From: Bacteroidales bacterium
GTDB lineage: Bacteria > Bacteroidota > Bacteroidia > Bacteroidales > Paludibacteraceae
Assembly (NCBI GenBank): GCA_015061185.1
Contig: SUWZ01000005.1
Span: 22,743-86,742 of the forward strand
Direction: 5' to 3'
DNA length: 64,000 nucleotides
Part shown: one piece after another, positions 30,443 through 37,897 of the stretch
Position numbering within the stretch: position 1 is the stretch's first letter
Layout of the letters: each line of letters begins with the position of its first letter
The notes under the pieces: generated by a model
Told to the model about the DNA's origin: nothing
What the model saw: only the letters and a program-made list of their open reading frames with translations
Database searches by the model: none
Position numbers and translations under genes: made by a program

Positions 30443-31456
30443 TTATTTTTCTTCTTCAGAATCGTAAATATCACGTAATTTTTGTTGCAATAGTGCCTTA
30501 TCTGGCAAGTGTAGACGATATTCAGCAACCATAGTAGGTGAAAGGCTTCGACTAAGAGCGTATTCTACAACCTCATCGTCTTTATCTTTGCAGAGCAATA
30601 CTCCAATACTGGGATTCTCATGTACTTTCTTTACGTCTCTGTCAAGTGCTTCAAGGTAGAAATTTAGTTGCCCAAGGTGCTCTGGCTTAAACTTACCCAT
30701 TTTGAGTTCGAATGCCACTAAACATTGCAGTTCTCTATGATAAAATAGTAAATCAACACGAAAATCGCTATTACCAACTTGCAGACGATATTCCTCATCT
30801 ATAAATAAAAAATCTTTTCCCAATTCCAATACAAAATGTTTCATTTGTCCTATTAGGGCTTTTTTCACTGCATGTTCACTCTCATAATCTTTTCCTCCAA
30901 GAAATTCTAAAACATATTGGTCACGGAACACTTGATCTGCCTGTGGAGCAATTTGTCTCATCACTGGTGAGAGTTTTGGTACGCCAACCATTGTCCTCTC
31001 ATACAAAGCCGTGTCAAATTGTCTATTCAACTCGCGAGAAGAAAGCTTTTCGTCTTTACACAACATTATATAAAACGAACGTTCTTCCTCTGTTTTTGCA
31101 CGACTCATAATTGTGATATTATTAGTCCAGCTAATTTGTCTCAGCACTGCTGAGAGTTTTTCATCTGCAGTGCAATATGTCTCATAAAATTGCTTCATTC
31201 GCCAGAGATTCTTATCAGAAAACCCCTTTGTATCAGGGGTGTTTTTTTCGATGTAAGCTGCCAATTGTTTAACAACACCATCGCCCCATTCCGAAACTGC
31301 TATTTTATTTGAAATATACTTACCCACTTGCCAATATAAGTCAATAAGAGCTGTATTGGCCATGCTTATCACAGTGGACTTTGTTCGCCGAATCATTAAG
31401 ACGATTTCTGAAAACTGGTTATCTCTGTTCTGTATAATATTTTGATCTTTAATCAT
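30443..31456 (-). CDS. DUF1016 (YhcG-type) PDDEXK nuclease-like protein
   Basis: A 337-residue DUF1016 family protein. The N-terminal helical DUF1016_N domain (about 15-165) has LYWQVGKYIS and WGDGVVKQLA. The C-terminal PD-(D/E)xK nuclease-like domain has Asp235, Glu250 and Lys252 (VDLLFYH, AFELK), so a nuclease site looks intact. Members often sit inside type I R-M loci but their function is not settled. The N-terminal domain carries two near-identical segments, LSAVLRQI (101-108) and LSPVMRQI (162-169), encoded by small palindromes. It lies between an hsdR relic and hsdR. A second DUF1016 gene is in the same operon; the two differ too much to be a recent duplication. Confidence 0.88.
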   Translation of the reverse strand: MIKDQNIIQNRDNQFSEIVLMIRRTKSTVISMANTALIDLYWQVGKYISNKIAVSEWGDGVVKQLAAYIEKNTPDTKGFSDKNLWRMKQFYETYCTADEKLSAVLRQISWTNNITIMSRAKTEEERSFYIMLCKDEKLSSRELNRQFDTALYERTMVGVPKLSPVMRQIAPQADQVFRDQYVLEFLGGKDYESEHAVKKALIGQMKHFVLELGKDFLFIDEEYRLQVGNSDFRVDLLFYHRELQCLVAFELKMGKFKPEHLGQLNFYLEALDRDVKKVHENPSIGVLLCKDKDDEVVEYALSRSLSPTMVAEYRLHLPDKALLQQKLRDIYDSEEEK

Positions 31457-31461
31457 ATTTT

Positions 31462-31548
31462 CTATTTTTTCATTTCAAGAAAAGCAACGAGAGCATTCTC
31501 GTAATCGCTCTCCACGAAGTGTCCGTTGATGTTTTTGAGTTTTGCCAT
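31462..31548 (-). pseudogene. 28-codon relic of the hsdR 5' end
   Basis: An ATG frame of 28 codons ends in TAG. Its protein begins MAKLKNINGHFVESDYENAL, and the true hsdR begins MAKLRNINGHFVESDYENAL; the match ends at FLE. Nucleotides also match closely, including the GCCATAAT region upstream. Such a precise partial duplicate suggests that the DUF1016 gene was inserted at the start of hsdR, or arrived with a piece of another hsdR. It may still be translated as a short peptide, but no function is expected. Confidence 0.85.
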
Positions 31549-31592
31549 AATTATCGTTTTTTTGCTTCTTGCTGAATATGTAGTTTTTTTTT

Positions 31593-31661
31593 CTCGCAGA
31601 TGTCGCTGATTTCGCTGATAAAAATAATAATAAAATCTGCGTCCTCTGCGTTATCTGCGAG
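31593..31661. repeat. Hairpin repeat downstream of the GxxExxY gene
   Basis: Arms CTCGCAGATGTCGCTGAT and ATCTGCGTTATCTGCGAG-like sequence fold on each other (31593-31619 with 31635-31661). A further partial unit TTATCTGCGAGAG lies at 31668-31680. The same building blocks, CGCTGAT and TCTGCG, recur in the hairpin on the other side of the gene. Confidence 0.75.
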
Positions 31662-31683
31662 AGATTATTATCTGCGAGAGATT

Positions 31684-32061
31684 TTATAATCCATTCACTA
31701 TTCTTACAATATCTTTTGTAATGTCGGATGTATTGAAGTTTACAAGCAATCCCACTTTTCTGCCTGATATTTTCAGGTAGGTAAGCAATTGCTTCTTATG
31801 TACATCTTTCAACATTTCAACTGACTTCAATTCAATTATTACCTTGTCTTCTACTATAATATCAAGTCTGAAATCAACTGGAAGTAGATGTCCATCGTAA
31901 TATACATCCAGTTTCTTCTGACTCTCTACATGTAATCCGTCTTTGCGAAGTTGATACAGCAATGCTGCTTCATAGACAGATTCCAAAAGACCGGGACCAA
32001 GTTCATTGTACACTTTGAAGATTGCTCCTCTGATTATGTATGTTATATCATTTTCGTTCAT
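31684..32061 (-). CDS. GxxExxY family protein
   Basis: A 125-residue protein of the GxxExxY family, small PD-(D/E)xK-like proteins of unknown role. The signature GLLESVY is at residues 24-30. The nuclease-like residues are Asp67, Glu77 and Lys79 (RLDIIV, IIELK), followed by VEMLKDVHKKQLLTYLKISG. The frame could start at 32160, but the extra 33 residues would be read from a hairpin repeat and look like no protein (ISERKKENAISERK), so the ATG at 32061 is preferred. The gene is bracketed by two related hairpins. It sits between hsdS and the hsdR relic in the type I R-M operon. Confidence 0.87.
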   Translation of the reverse strand: MNENDITYIIRGAIFKVYNELGPGLLESVYEAALLYQLRKDGLHVESQKKLDVYYDGHLLPVDFRLDIIVEDKVIIELKSVEMLKDVHKKQLLTYLKISGRKVGLLVNFNTSDITKDIVRIVNGL

Positions 32062-32074
32062 ATTTCTCGTTTTT

Positions 32075-32167
32075 CTCTCGCTGATTGCGTTTTCTTTTTT
32101 TCTCTCGCTGATTGCGCTGATTACGCAGAAAGATAAATAAATCTGTGTAATCTGCGACATCTGCGAG
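32075..32167. repeat. Hairpin repeat upstream of the GxxExxY gene
   Basis: The main hairpin (32104-32167) pairs CTCGCTGATTGCGCTGAT with sequence ending CTGCGACATCTGCGAG. A partial tandem unit TCTCTCGCTGATTGCG occurs at 32075-32090 and again at 32102-32117. It shares its units with the hairpin downstream of the gene. Confidence 0.75.
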
Positions 32168-32170
32168 CAT

Positions 32171-33286
32171 TTATGTTAAACTTCCCCGTATCAGCACCGG
32201 GCATATATTATTGATTTGCTCTTTGAGTGCGTCGGCAATGCGTTGACGTTCAATATAGCATTTATGTATATTGACTATCTGTTTTTGAACAGATATATCA
32301 GGAATGGGAATCTCCATTTCAAAGAAACGTTCTAAATCCAAGTTTGACCGGATACTTCCATCACTGGCGAACCAACCATAACGGTCAATTTGTTTTCGAG
32401 AGAACCATAACATAATATAATGGCTCAAAACGACATTGTCATCTTTTATTCTAAAGACAGTATAAGCCGGCGAGATGATTACAGGCTTCGATTCTTCATT
32501 TAATGCAATTCTTATACACATATCTCTACCTGTTTGCATTCCACTAAAAGCAAATTGATTATGCTCAACTACTTTGTAATTACGTGTACTTCCCTCATCT
32601 ATATTTGCAACCGTTGGAAAGAAGGTCTTGTTAATATTAATTCCTTGTACACCAGTATAAGTTAATTCACTATTACGTTTATCCACCATTTCCAACAAGT
32701 TGCCAACCTTTTGTTTTGGAATTTTCACTTTTAGTTGGTCAATATATCCATCACAAACAAGTTTCAATTCTTCAACCTTACTTTGATAGGCAGCAAGATT
32801 GCTTTGGAGAGCCAAATAAATATCAACGTATTTGCGTTGCTGTTCAATGGAGGGAAGGGTGATGTCTATATCACAGAAATCTTCCCAAGAGAAAGTTTCC
32901 CTTGCACTTCCCCATGAATTGAAGCGTGCATATCTATCAAATTCTGGACGATTAAAAAACATGAAAAGATACTCAGGTATTAATAAATCATTTTGGCTAC
33001 ATTTAAATGTCGTGTAGATAGAGGAAATAAGCACAGCTTTATTAGATTTATTAAATGCTAAAGCTATTTTATCACCTCTCCTTGATGTATCAGAAACATA
33101 AGAGAATTCCCTTGGATTGACAACTTTATACGAATCCAATGATACGCCATCCATATTTGCCTTTGTATCAATAAAGACCTTTTCTGTTGATATACCTTTC
33201 ACATCTGATAACTTATATTGATTATCAGAGTTTCGCTCATCGCATAATTCTATCAGTTCTCCCAATTTATAATTCTTCAATTTCAT
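32171..33286 (-). CDS. hsdS: Type I restriction-modification specificity subunit (HsdS)
   Basis: A 371-residue DNA-recognition subunit with two target recognition domains. TRD1 covers about residues 1-150, then a conserved helical spacer (IEQQRKYVDIYLALQSNLAAYQSKVEEL). TRD2 runs from about 195 and ends in ISVQKQIVNIHKCYIERQRIADALKEQI, the second helix. Both halves start alike (KLGELIELCDERNS and KVGNLLEMVDKRNS), as in HsdS proteins built from two half-subunits. The target cannot be read from the sequence. Only one hsdS is present and no recombinase lies nearby, so shuffling of TRDs is not evident. It begins three bases after the upstream DUF1016 gene ends. Confidence 0.93.
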   Translation of the reverse strand: MKLKNYKLGELIELCDERNSDNQYKLSDVKGISTEKVFIDTKANMDGVSLDSYKVVNPREFSYVSDTSRRGDKIALAFNKSNKAVLISSIYTTFKCSQNDLLIPEYLFMFFNRPEFDRYARFNSWGSARETFSWEDFCDIDITLPSIEQQRKYVDIYLALQSNLAAYQSKVEELKLVCDGYIDQLKVKIPKQKVGNLLEMVDKRNSELTYTGVQGININKTFFPTVANIDEGSTRNYKVVEHNQFAFSGMQTGRDMCIRIALNEESKPVIISPAYTVFRIKDDNVVLSHYIMLWFSRKQIDRYGWFASDGSIRSNLDLERFFEMEIPIPDISVQKQIVNIHKCYIERQRIADALKEQINNICPVLIRGSLT

Positions 33287-33289
33287 AGG

Positions 33290-34717
33290 CTATTTCTCCT
33301 TAATAATTTCCCAATGTCCGCCTTTGTCGGGTCCTATCCATTGTATGAGTTTCCTCTCTTGCAGGTGCGCCATATCTCTCTGAATGGTTTTTCTGTTTAC
33401 ATTCAGTTTCTCAGAGATATATTTTGTGTTTACTGCGACATTTTGTGCGACACAATCTTCTATCAATCTTATGATATTTTGTTGTCTTTCAGTTAGCTCT
33501 TCTGCGACATTTACTGCGACATTTTGTGCGTCTATAGGGTTTTGATTTGATAGGTTTACATTGTTCCTTTGGAATTCTTCAACATCATCCTTTTTCAAAT
33601 TTTCCAATTCTGCAATAGTGCGTTCAACGACTTCTTGCAACTGATAAGATGCAACTCCCAATGGCTTTTGTATATCTTGCAACGACCATTCTACAATGGT
33701 TTTATCTGTGGATTTGCAAATAAGCAGACCTACTGAAGGATTATCTCCTTCGCCACGCAGCAACTTATCTGCTGCCGTAACATAGAAATTGAGCTTTCCT
33801 GCAAACTCAGGGATGAATTTAACTGCCTTCAGTTCCACAACAACGTATCTGTGCTGAGGAATATGATAGAACACCAGATCGGGGAAAAATGTCTGACCTC
33901 CTGGCATCTGCAATTCCATTTGCCGTCCCACGTAAGAGAATCCACGACCCAATTCTAAGAGAAATTCTGTGATATTATTAGCCAAAGCATTTTCCAAGTC
34001 TTTTTCCTTTTTCACTTCCTCGGCCGTTATGAAACTCAAGTCATATTCCTTCTTCAATAAATCCTTGGCCAATTCGCTCTGAGATATTGGTAACGTCGTA
34101 TCGAAATTCGTAATTGCAGAACCTTGATTTTGAAACAGGTTAGCATCTATGTTTGCATTCAGAACTGGGCGTGACCATCCGTTTTCTACAACCTTTCTGA
34201 TGTAGAAAAAAGCTTCATCAATGGAATTGCAGTTTGAGATAATATCAATATGCTGTCCCCATGGAACTTGACCAAAAATTTCCGGCATTCCTAATTGGTC
34301 AACGACCCGTTGACCTTTTTCCTCTTTCTGTAATAGGTCACCAACTTGGTGACGAATTTGGTCAACGGCTCGTTGACTTTTTGCATCTTGTTCATTGTAA
34401 AACAGATACCAACGCTTCATGTATTTCACATTGGTGAGAGAAAAACCTGTAATATCAGGAAAAGCCTGCCGCATATCGAGAGCAAACTGTTTCACCACAC
34501 CGGTTCCCCATCGTTCTTCGGCTCGTAATGCTACCAAGTCCCTGCCAATACTCCAATACAGTTCAAGCATTGTTGTATTTACACGAATACTTGCCTTTAT
34601 CTGGCACTGACGGAAACGAGTTTTTACATCCGACAACCATTCTACATATTCTTTGTCGGCAGTCATACCGTCTCGATATACAAACGATGGCATTTCTGTA
34701 TTTTTGCTCTCTTTCAT
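33290..34717 (-). CDS. DUF1016 nuclease-like protein with C-terminal winged helix
   Basis: A DUF1016 protein of about 475 residues with an unusual tail. The first part is DUF1016_N (LYWSIGRDLVALRAEERWGTGVV). The PD-(D/E)xK domain has FPDLVFYH and VVVELK. The last ~70 residues are a DNA-binding winged helix of the DeoR-like type (ISEKLNVNRKTIQRDMAHL), preceded by two copies of AQNVAVN. The frame extends to 34768, into hsdM; the ATG at 34717 is chosen because AAGGA stands eight bases before it, while 34741 is also possible. Three small palindromes lie within the frame at 34297-34377. It may cut DNA or regulate the operon; neither is proven. Confidence 0.85.
   Translation of the reverse strand: MKESKNTEMPSFVYRDGMTADKEYVEWLSDVKTRFRQCQIKASIRVNTTMLELYWSIGRDLVALRAEERWGTGVVKQFALDMRQAFPDITGFSLTNVKYMKRWYLFYNEQDAKSQRAVDQIRHQVGDLLQKEEKGQRVVDQLGMPEIFGQVPWGQHIDIISNCNSIDEAFFYIRKVVENGWSRPVLNANIDANLFQNQGSAITNFDTTLPISQSELAKDLLKKEYDLSFITAEEVKKEKDLENALANNITEFLLELGRGFSYVGRQMELQMPGGQTFFPDLVFYHIPQHRYVVVELKAVKFIPEFAGKLNFYVTAADKLLRGEGDNPSVGLLICKSTDKTIVEWSLQDIQKPLGVASYQLQEVVERTIAELENLKKDDVEEFQRNNVNLSNQNPIDAQNVAVNVAEELTERQQNIIRLIEDCVAQNVAVNTKYISEKLNVNRKTIQRDMAHLQERKLIQWIGPDKGGHWEIIKEK
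34297..34377. repeat. Three palindromes inside a DUF1016 coding region
   Basis: GGTCAACGACCCGTTGACC (34297-34315), GGTCACCAACTTGGTGAC (34336-34353) and GGTCAACGGCTCGTTGAC (34360-34377) are each near-perfect hairpins of 7-8 pairs. They keep the frame open and encode QRVVDQL, RHQVGDLL and SQRAVDQI. Confidence 0.8.
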
Positions 34718-34727
34718 AGCTCTATCC

Positions 34728-36332
34728 TTATTCGATTTCATAACCAATCCCTTTAAAAGCTTCCGCAAGCATTATTTGTGAATCTTTTTCTCGTTGCATC
34801 AACTCTTTCATCTCTTGTTGGATGCGAGCCATCTCTTTGGGATAGTCTATCTCCAAGTCATGGTCGATGAACTCTATATACTTGCTTGGCACAAGCGTCC
34901 AATTGTTGGCTTCGATCTCCTCAATGTCAACACTGCGGTACAATTCCGGCTCAGCAAAATTCTTACCGTCTGTACCCTCGGATTGCCACTGATGATAAGT
35001 ATCTGCCACACGTTGAATCTGCTCAGTGATAAGTTGGACTTTTTTCTTTTGTTCACCCTTAACAGGATTTTCATTCCATTGACGTAAGTCCATAAAAAGG
35101 ATTTCGTGCTCACGGTTTCTCAATTGGCGACCATGATATTTACCGCCTTTCTTATTTTGATTGAGAATCCAAAAAGTTACACTAATATCAGTCGTGATAA
35201 ACAGTTCTCTTGGCAGAATGATAATGGCTTCTACTTTGTCATTCTCTATCAGTTTCTTTCGGATTTCAAGAGCATCTGTGTCGCCCAATGCACCATTGGC
35301 CAATAGGAAACCTGCTACACCGGAAAGAGGTTTCAAATGAGAAAGCATGTGTAATATCCACGCATAGTTGGCATTACTTTCCGGAGGTGTTGCGTAATCC
35401 GTCCATCGCGAATCGTTCTTAAGGTTCTCATTATACCAACCTTTCAAGTTGAAAGGTGGATTAGCCATAATATAGTCGAAATACAAACCTTTATGCAAGT
35501 CGTTGGTGAAAGCGGAATCACTTTCCGAACCCAGATTATGACTGATACCACGCAAAGCGAGGTTCATCTTTGCCAGACGATAGGTGGCAGCCTCCTTCTC
35601 TTGTCCATACACATTGATACAACTGATGTCGCCCTGTTTGGCTTTCACTAAGTCGGTGCTTTGAATGAACATACCGCCAGAGCCACAACAAGGGTCATAC
35701 AATGTGCCATCAAAAGGCTCAATAACAGTAGCTATCAACTGCACCACGTCATGTGGCGTGTAGAACTCACCTTCCTCCTTAGTGGCATTAACGGCAAACT
35801 CCTTCAGAAAGTACTCATACACACGGCCTATCAGGTCTTTCTCTTCACCAAACGTCTTGTGGCTGATTTTGTTGACCTCGTCCACAATCTTCTTCATGTC
35901 ATTGGCTCCAAGATTACGCTGGGTGAATGTACCTTCCACGAAACAACCTTTCAGCGTAGGATTTGTTTCACCAATACTACGCAAAGCTGTATCAAGAGCC
36001 ACATTAAGTTGTGGTGCTGCGGTATTGATGATGGTTGACCAACGAGCCTCTACAGGCAAATCGAAAGTGCCGTCTGCGAAAGTTGCATCATCAAAGAAAG
36101 CCTTGATAATTTCCTCATTGTCCGGGTCTAAGCCTTCCTCAATGAGCCGCTTACGAAGCGATGCTACGCCATCCTCGTATTTCTCACCCATAAAGCGGAG
36201 GAACACGAGAGTAAGCATCATGTCGCGTTTTTCAAAGAACGAGCCTGAGTTCTTTGCTTGTCTTAGTATGTCTCTGCACTTGAAAAGAATATTTTCAAGG
36301 TTTAGTACTTCTTCTTTTATTTTCTTAGCCAT
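34728..36332 (-). CDS. hsdM: Type I restriction-modification DNA methyltransferase (HsdM)
   Basis: A 534-residue N6-adenine methyltransferase subunit that works with HsdS to methylate, and with HsdR to restrict. The N-terminal HsdM_N domain (1-130) is followed by the SAM site YDPCCGSGGMF (212-222) and the catalytic NPPF (291-294). A coiled-coil tail follows (DYPKEMARIQQEMKELMQRE). It is the first gene of the operon, with a promoter candidate about 70 bases upstream. The downstream DUF1016 gene begins within ~10 bases of its stop. Nothing suggests inactivation. Confidence 0.96.
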   Translation of the reverse strand: MAKKIKEEVLNLENILFKCRDILRQAKNSGSFFEKRDMMLTLVFLRFMGEKYEDGVASLRKRLIEEGLDPDNEEIIKAFFDDATFADGTFDLPVEARWSTIINTAAPQLNVALDTALRSIGETNPTLKGCFVEGTFTQRNLGANDMKKIVDEVNKISHKTFGEEKDLIGRVYEYFLKEFAVNATKEEGEFYTPHDVVQLIATVIEPFDGTLYDPCCGSGGMFIQSTDLVKAKQGDISCINVYGQEKEAATYRLAKMNLALRGISHNLGSESDSAFTNDLHKGLYFDYIMANPPFNLKGWYNENLKNDSRWTDYATPPESNANYAWILHMLSHLKPLSGVAGFLLANGALGDTDALEIRKKLIENDKVEAIIILPRELFITTDISVTFWILNQNKKGGKYHGRQLRNREHEILFMDLRQWNENPVKGEQKKKVQLITEQIQRVADTYHQWQSEGTDGKNFAEPELYRSVDIEEIEANNWTLVPSKYIEFIDHDLEIDYPKEMARIQQEMKELMQREKDSQIMLAEAFKGIGYEIE

Positions 36333-36404
36333 TATATTAATCGTCTTGTTTACTTAATACCAAAAGGAAATCTGAAAATTAGCCGTAAATATACCAATCT
36401 AATA

Positions 36405-36437
36405 CAAAAGTAATAAGAATCTATAAATATAGAGAAA
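36405..36437 (-). promoter_or_regulatory. Promoter candidate for the hsd operon
   Basis: On the minus strand TACTTTTG (36412-36405) fits TAnnTTTG. At a spacing of 21 bases upstream lies TTTC (36437-36434), one base off the -33 TTTG. The predicted leader before hsdM is about 70 bases. Confidence 0.5.
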
Positions 36438-36462
36438 ATTTCATATAATTAGCGGATTTTTC

Positions 36463-36494
36463 AAAAAAAAAGAGTCGCAAACAACGACTCTTTA
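36463..36494 (-). terminator. Terminator after the SMP-30-like gene
   Basis: Minus strand: AAAGAGTCG, loop TTGTTTG, CGACTCTTT, then a long T run. It lies about 35 bases after the stop of the SMP-30-like gene and marks the right edge of the restriction-modification island. Confidence 0.85.
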
Positions 36495-36526
36495 ATTATC
36501 TTCAAAAAAAAATTTATCCTACCAAC

Positions 36527-37522
36527 CTACTTATCACCCAATTTCCAGTAATTACATTTTATTCCTCTTACACCCGGTTTGACAACAAATAATTTTCCTG
36601 CTTGCGGATAATTGGAAGCTTTATCTTCCGGCATATATAACGAAGCTGTTGTGATATACAAATCTTCTAAATTTTCACCACCAAATGCAACTGCAGTGAC
36701 ATTCAATGCCGGAACATCTATCCTTTGCAACAACTCACCGGTACGAGGATTCCATCTGGTTACACACGCAGCATCCCAATTTGCCACCCAAACCATACCC
36801 TCTTCATCAATAGTATTACCATCAGGAGTTCCAAAAGAATCTGGAAGATGAATAATTTCTTGACGATTAGAAATTTCCCCCTTCTCTTTATCGAAATCAA
36901 ATGCAGTAATGTTTCTGGTTGGAGTATCTTGATAAAACATTTTAGAATTGTCTGGCGACCAAATTACACCGTTGGAAATAGTAACCTCTTTTAAGATTGA
37001 TTTTGAACTTCCATCCGGATTCACAAGAAAAAAGCCAGCCTTCAGAGGTGTGCAATCTTTATCCATAGACCCAATCCAAAGTCGACCTTCTGCATCACAT
37101 TTCCCATCATTATAACGATTTCCAGCATCACGACCCTCCGGATCTGCAATAAACTTCAATTCTTTAGTAGTCAAAGACATTTCATATATACCATCTTGCA
37201 ATCCCACCAAAACAGTATCTTCTTTGTAGGGCACCACAGTTCCTATCATTCTATCCAATTTTATCTTCCTATTCTTTCCATCCTGAGGAGTATAAATAAA
37301 TAGAGAACCTTGCGTATCTATCCACAACAAGCGATTATACTTATAGTCCCATATCGGACTCTCTCCTACTTGCGTAATGGAGTCAACTGCCACAGTACAT
37401 TTAACTTGATTTTCTACAACATTCATACTTTCATCTTTTTTTCTTTCACTATTTGTGGGTTGACAAGAGATGCACATGCAACCCATCACAGCAAAAGAGA
37501 TTAATTTAAAATACTTTTTCAT
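36527..37522 (-). CDS. SMP-30/gluconolactonase-like lipoprotein
   Basis: A lipoprotein of about 331 residues with a six-bladed beta-propeller of the SMP-30/gluconolactonase/LRE family. The signal MKKYFKLISFAVMGCMCISC ends in a lipobox with the modified cysteine in ISCQP. Family residues are visible: GESPIWD with the metal-ligand Glu, NRYNDGKCDAEGRLWIGSM with the Asn and Asp ligands, and SNGVIWSPDN. It may hydrolyse sugar lactones at the cell envelope. The frame extends nine codons further to 37549, but the lipoprotein signal fits the ATG at 37522. Confidence 0.88.
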   Translation of the reverse strand: MKKYFKLISFAVMGCMCISCQPTNSERKKDESMNVVENQVKCTVAVDSITQVGESPIWDYKYNRLLWIDTQGSLFIYTPQDGKNRKIKLDRMIGTVVPYKEDTVLVGLQDGIYEMSLTTKELKFIADPEGRDAGNRYNDGKCDAEGRLWIGSMDKDCTPLKAGFFLVNPDGSSKSILKEVTISNGVIWSPDNSKMFYQDTPTRNITAFDFDKEKGEISNRQEIIHLPDSFGTPDGNTIDEEGMVWVANWDAACVTRWNPRTGELLQRIDVPALNVTAVAFGGENLEDLYITTASLYMPEDKASNYPQAGKLFVVKPGVRGIKCNYWKLGDK

Positions 37523-37617
37523 TTTAAACATTATAAACACCTTAAACACAAGTCATTACAACAACTTTCATTAAATAAATTTCATTCTCAACTCTCAAAA
37601 AATAGCACTATAAAGAG

Positions 37618-37648
37618 ATAAAAAAAGGAGCACTAACGCGCTCCTTTT
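37618..37648 (-). terminator. Terminator after tRNA-Arg
   Basis: Minus strand: AAAAGGAGC, loop GCGTTAGT, GCTCCTTTT, then more T. It directly follows the 3' end of the tRNA. Confidence 0.85.
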
Positions 37649-37650
37649 AG

Positions 37651-37724
37651 TGACCTCGACAGGATTCTAACCTGTAACCTTCTGATCCGTAGTCAGATGC
37701 TCTATACAGTTGAGCTACGAAGCC
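37651..37724 (-). tRNA. tRNA-Arg (anticodon ACG)
   Basis: A 74-base cloverleaf on the minus strand. The acceptor arms are GGCTTCG and CGAGGTC (two G-U pairs), the D stem GCTC/GAGC, the anticodon stem TCTGA/TCAGA with loop CTACGGA (anticodon ACG), and the T stem ACAGG/CCTGT with loop TTAGAAT. The discriminator base is A and CCA is not encoded. The loop TTAGAAT departs from the usual TTCGAnn but keeps the stem. Anticodon ACG would be read after A34 to inosine editing and serve CGN codons. Confidence 0.93.
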
Positions 37725-37897
37725 GTTTTTATGTCTCATTTGACGTTGCAAAGATACTGCTTTATTTTGATTCTACAAACTTTATTGTCACTTTTTTTTA
37801 CTTAATTTTAGATCGTAATTCTATTTATTTAATAGATAACAAATTAAGCAAAGAAAAAAAATAACAAAAAATATTGATTACATTTAAATAGGCACGA
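37725..37897. other. Spacer between tRNA-Arg and the SpoU gene
   Basis: A+T-rich sequence that should hold the tRNA promoter. On the minus strand a box reading TATCTTTG (37757-37750) is a perfect TAnnTTTG, about 26 bases before the tRNA. No gene is seen. Confidence 0.45.

Noticed and set aside
32062..32160. Longer start for the GxxExxY gene at 32160
   Set aside because: The extra 33 residues come from the hairpin repeat and do not resemble the family; the ATG at 32061 gives the usual N-terminus.
32171..33286. Phase-variable hsdS by TRD inversion
   Set aside because: Only one hsdS is present, with no silent partial copy and no recombinase nearby. The two halves resemble each other only as is normal for HsdS.
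34346..36357. Plus-strand frames opposite hsdM
   Set aside because: These are complements of the conserved HsdM reading frame and show no protein-like features.
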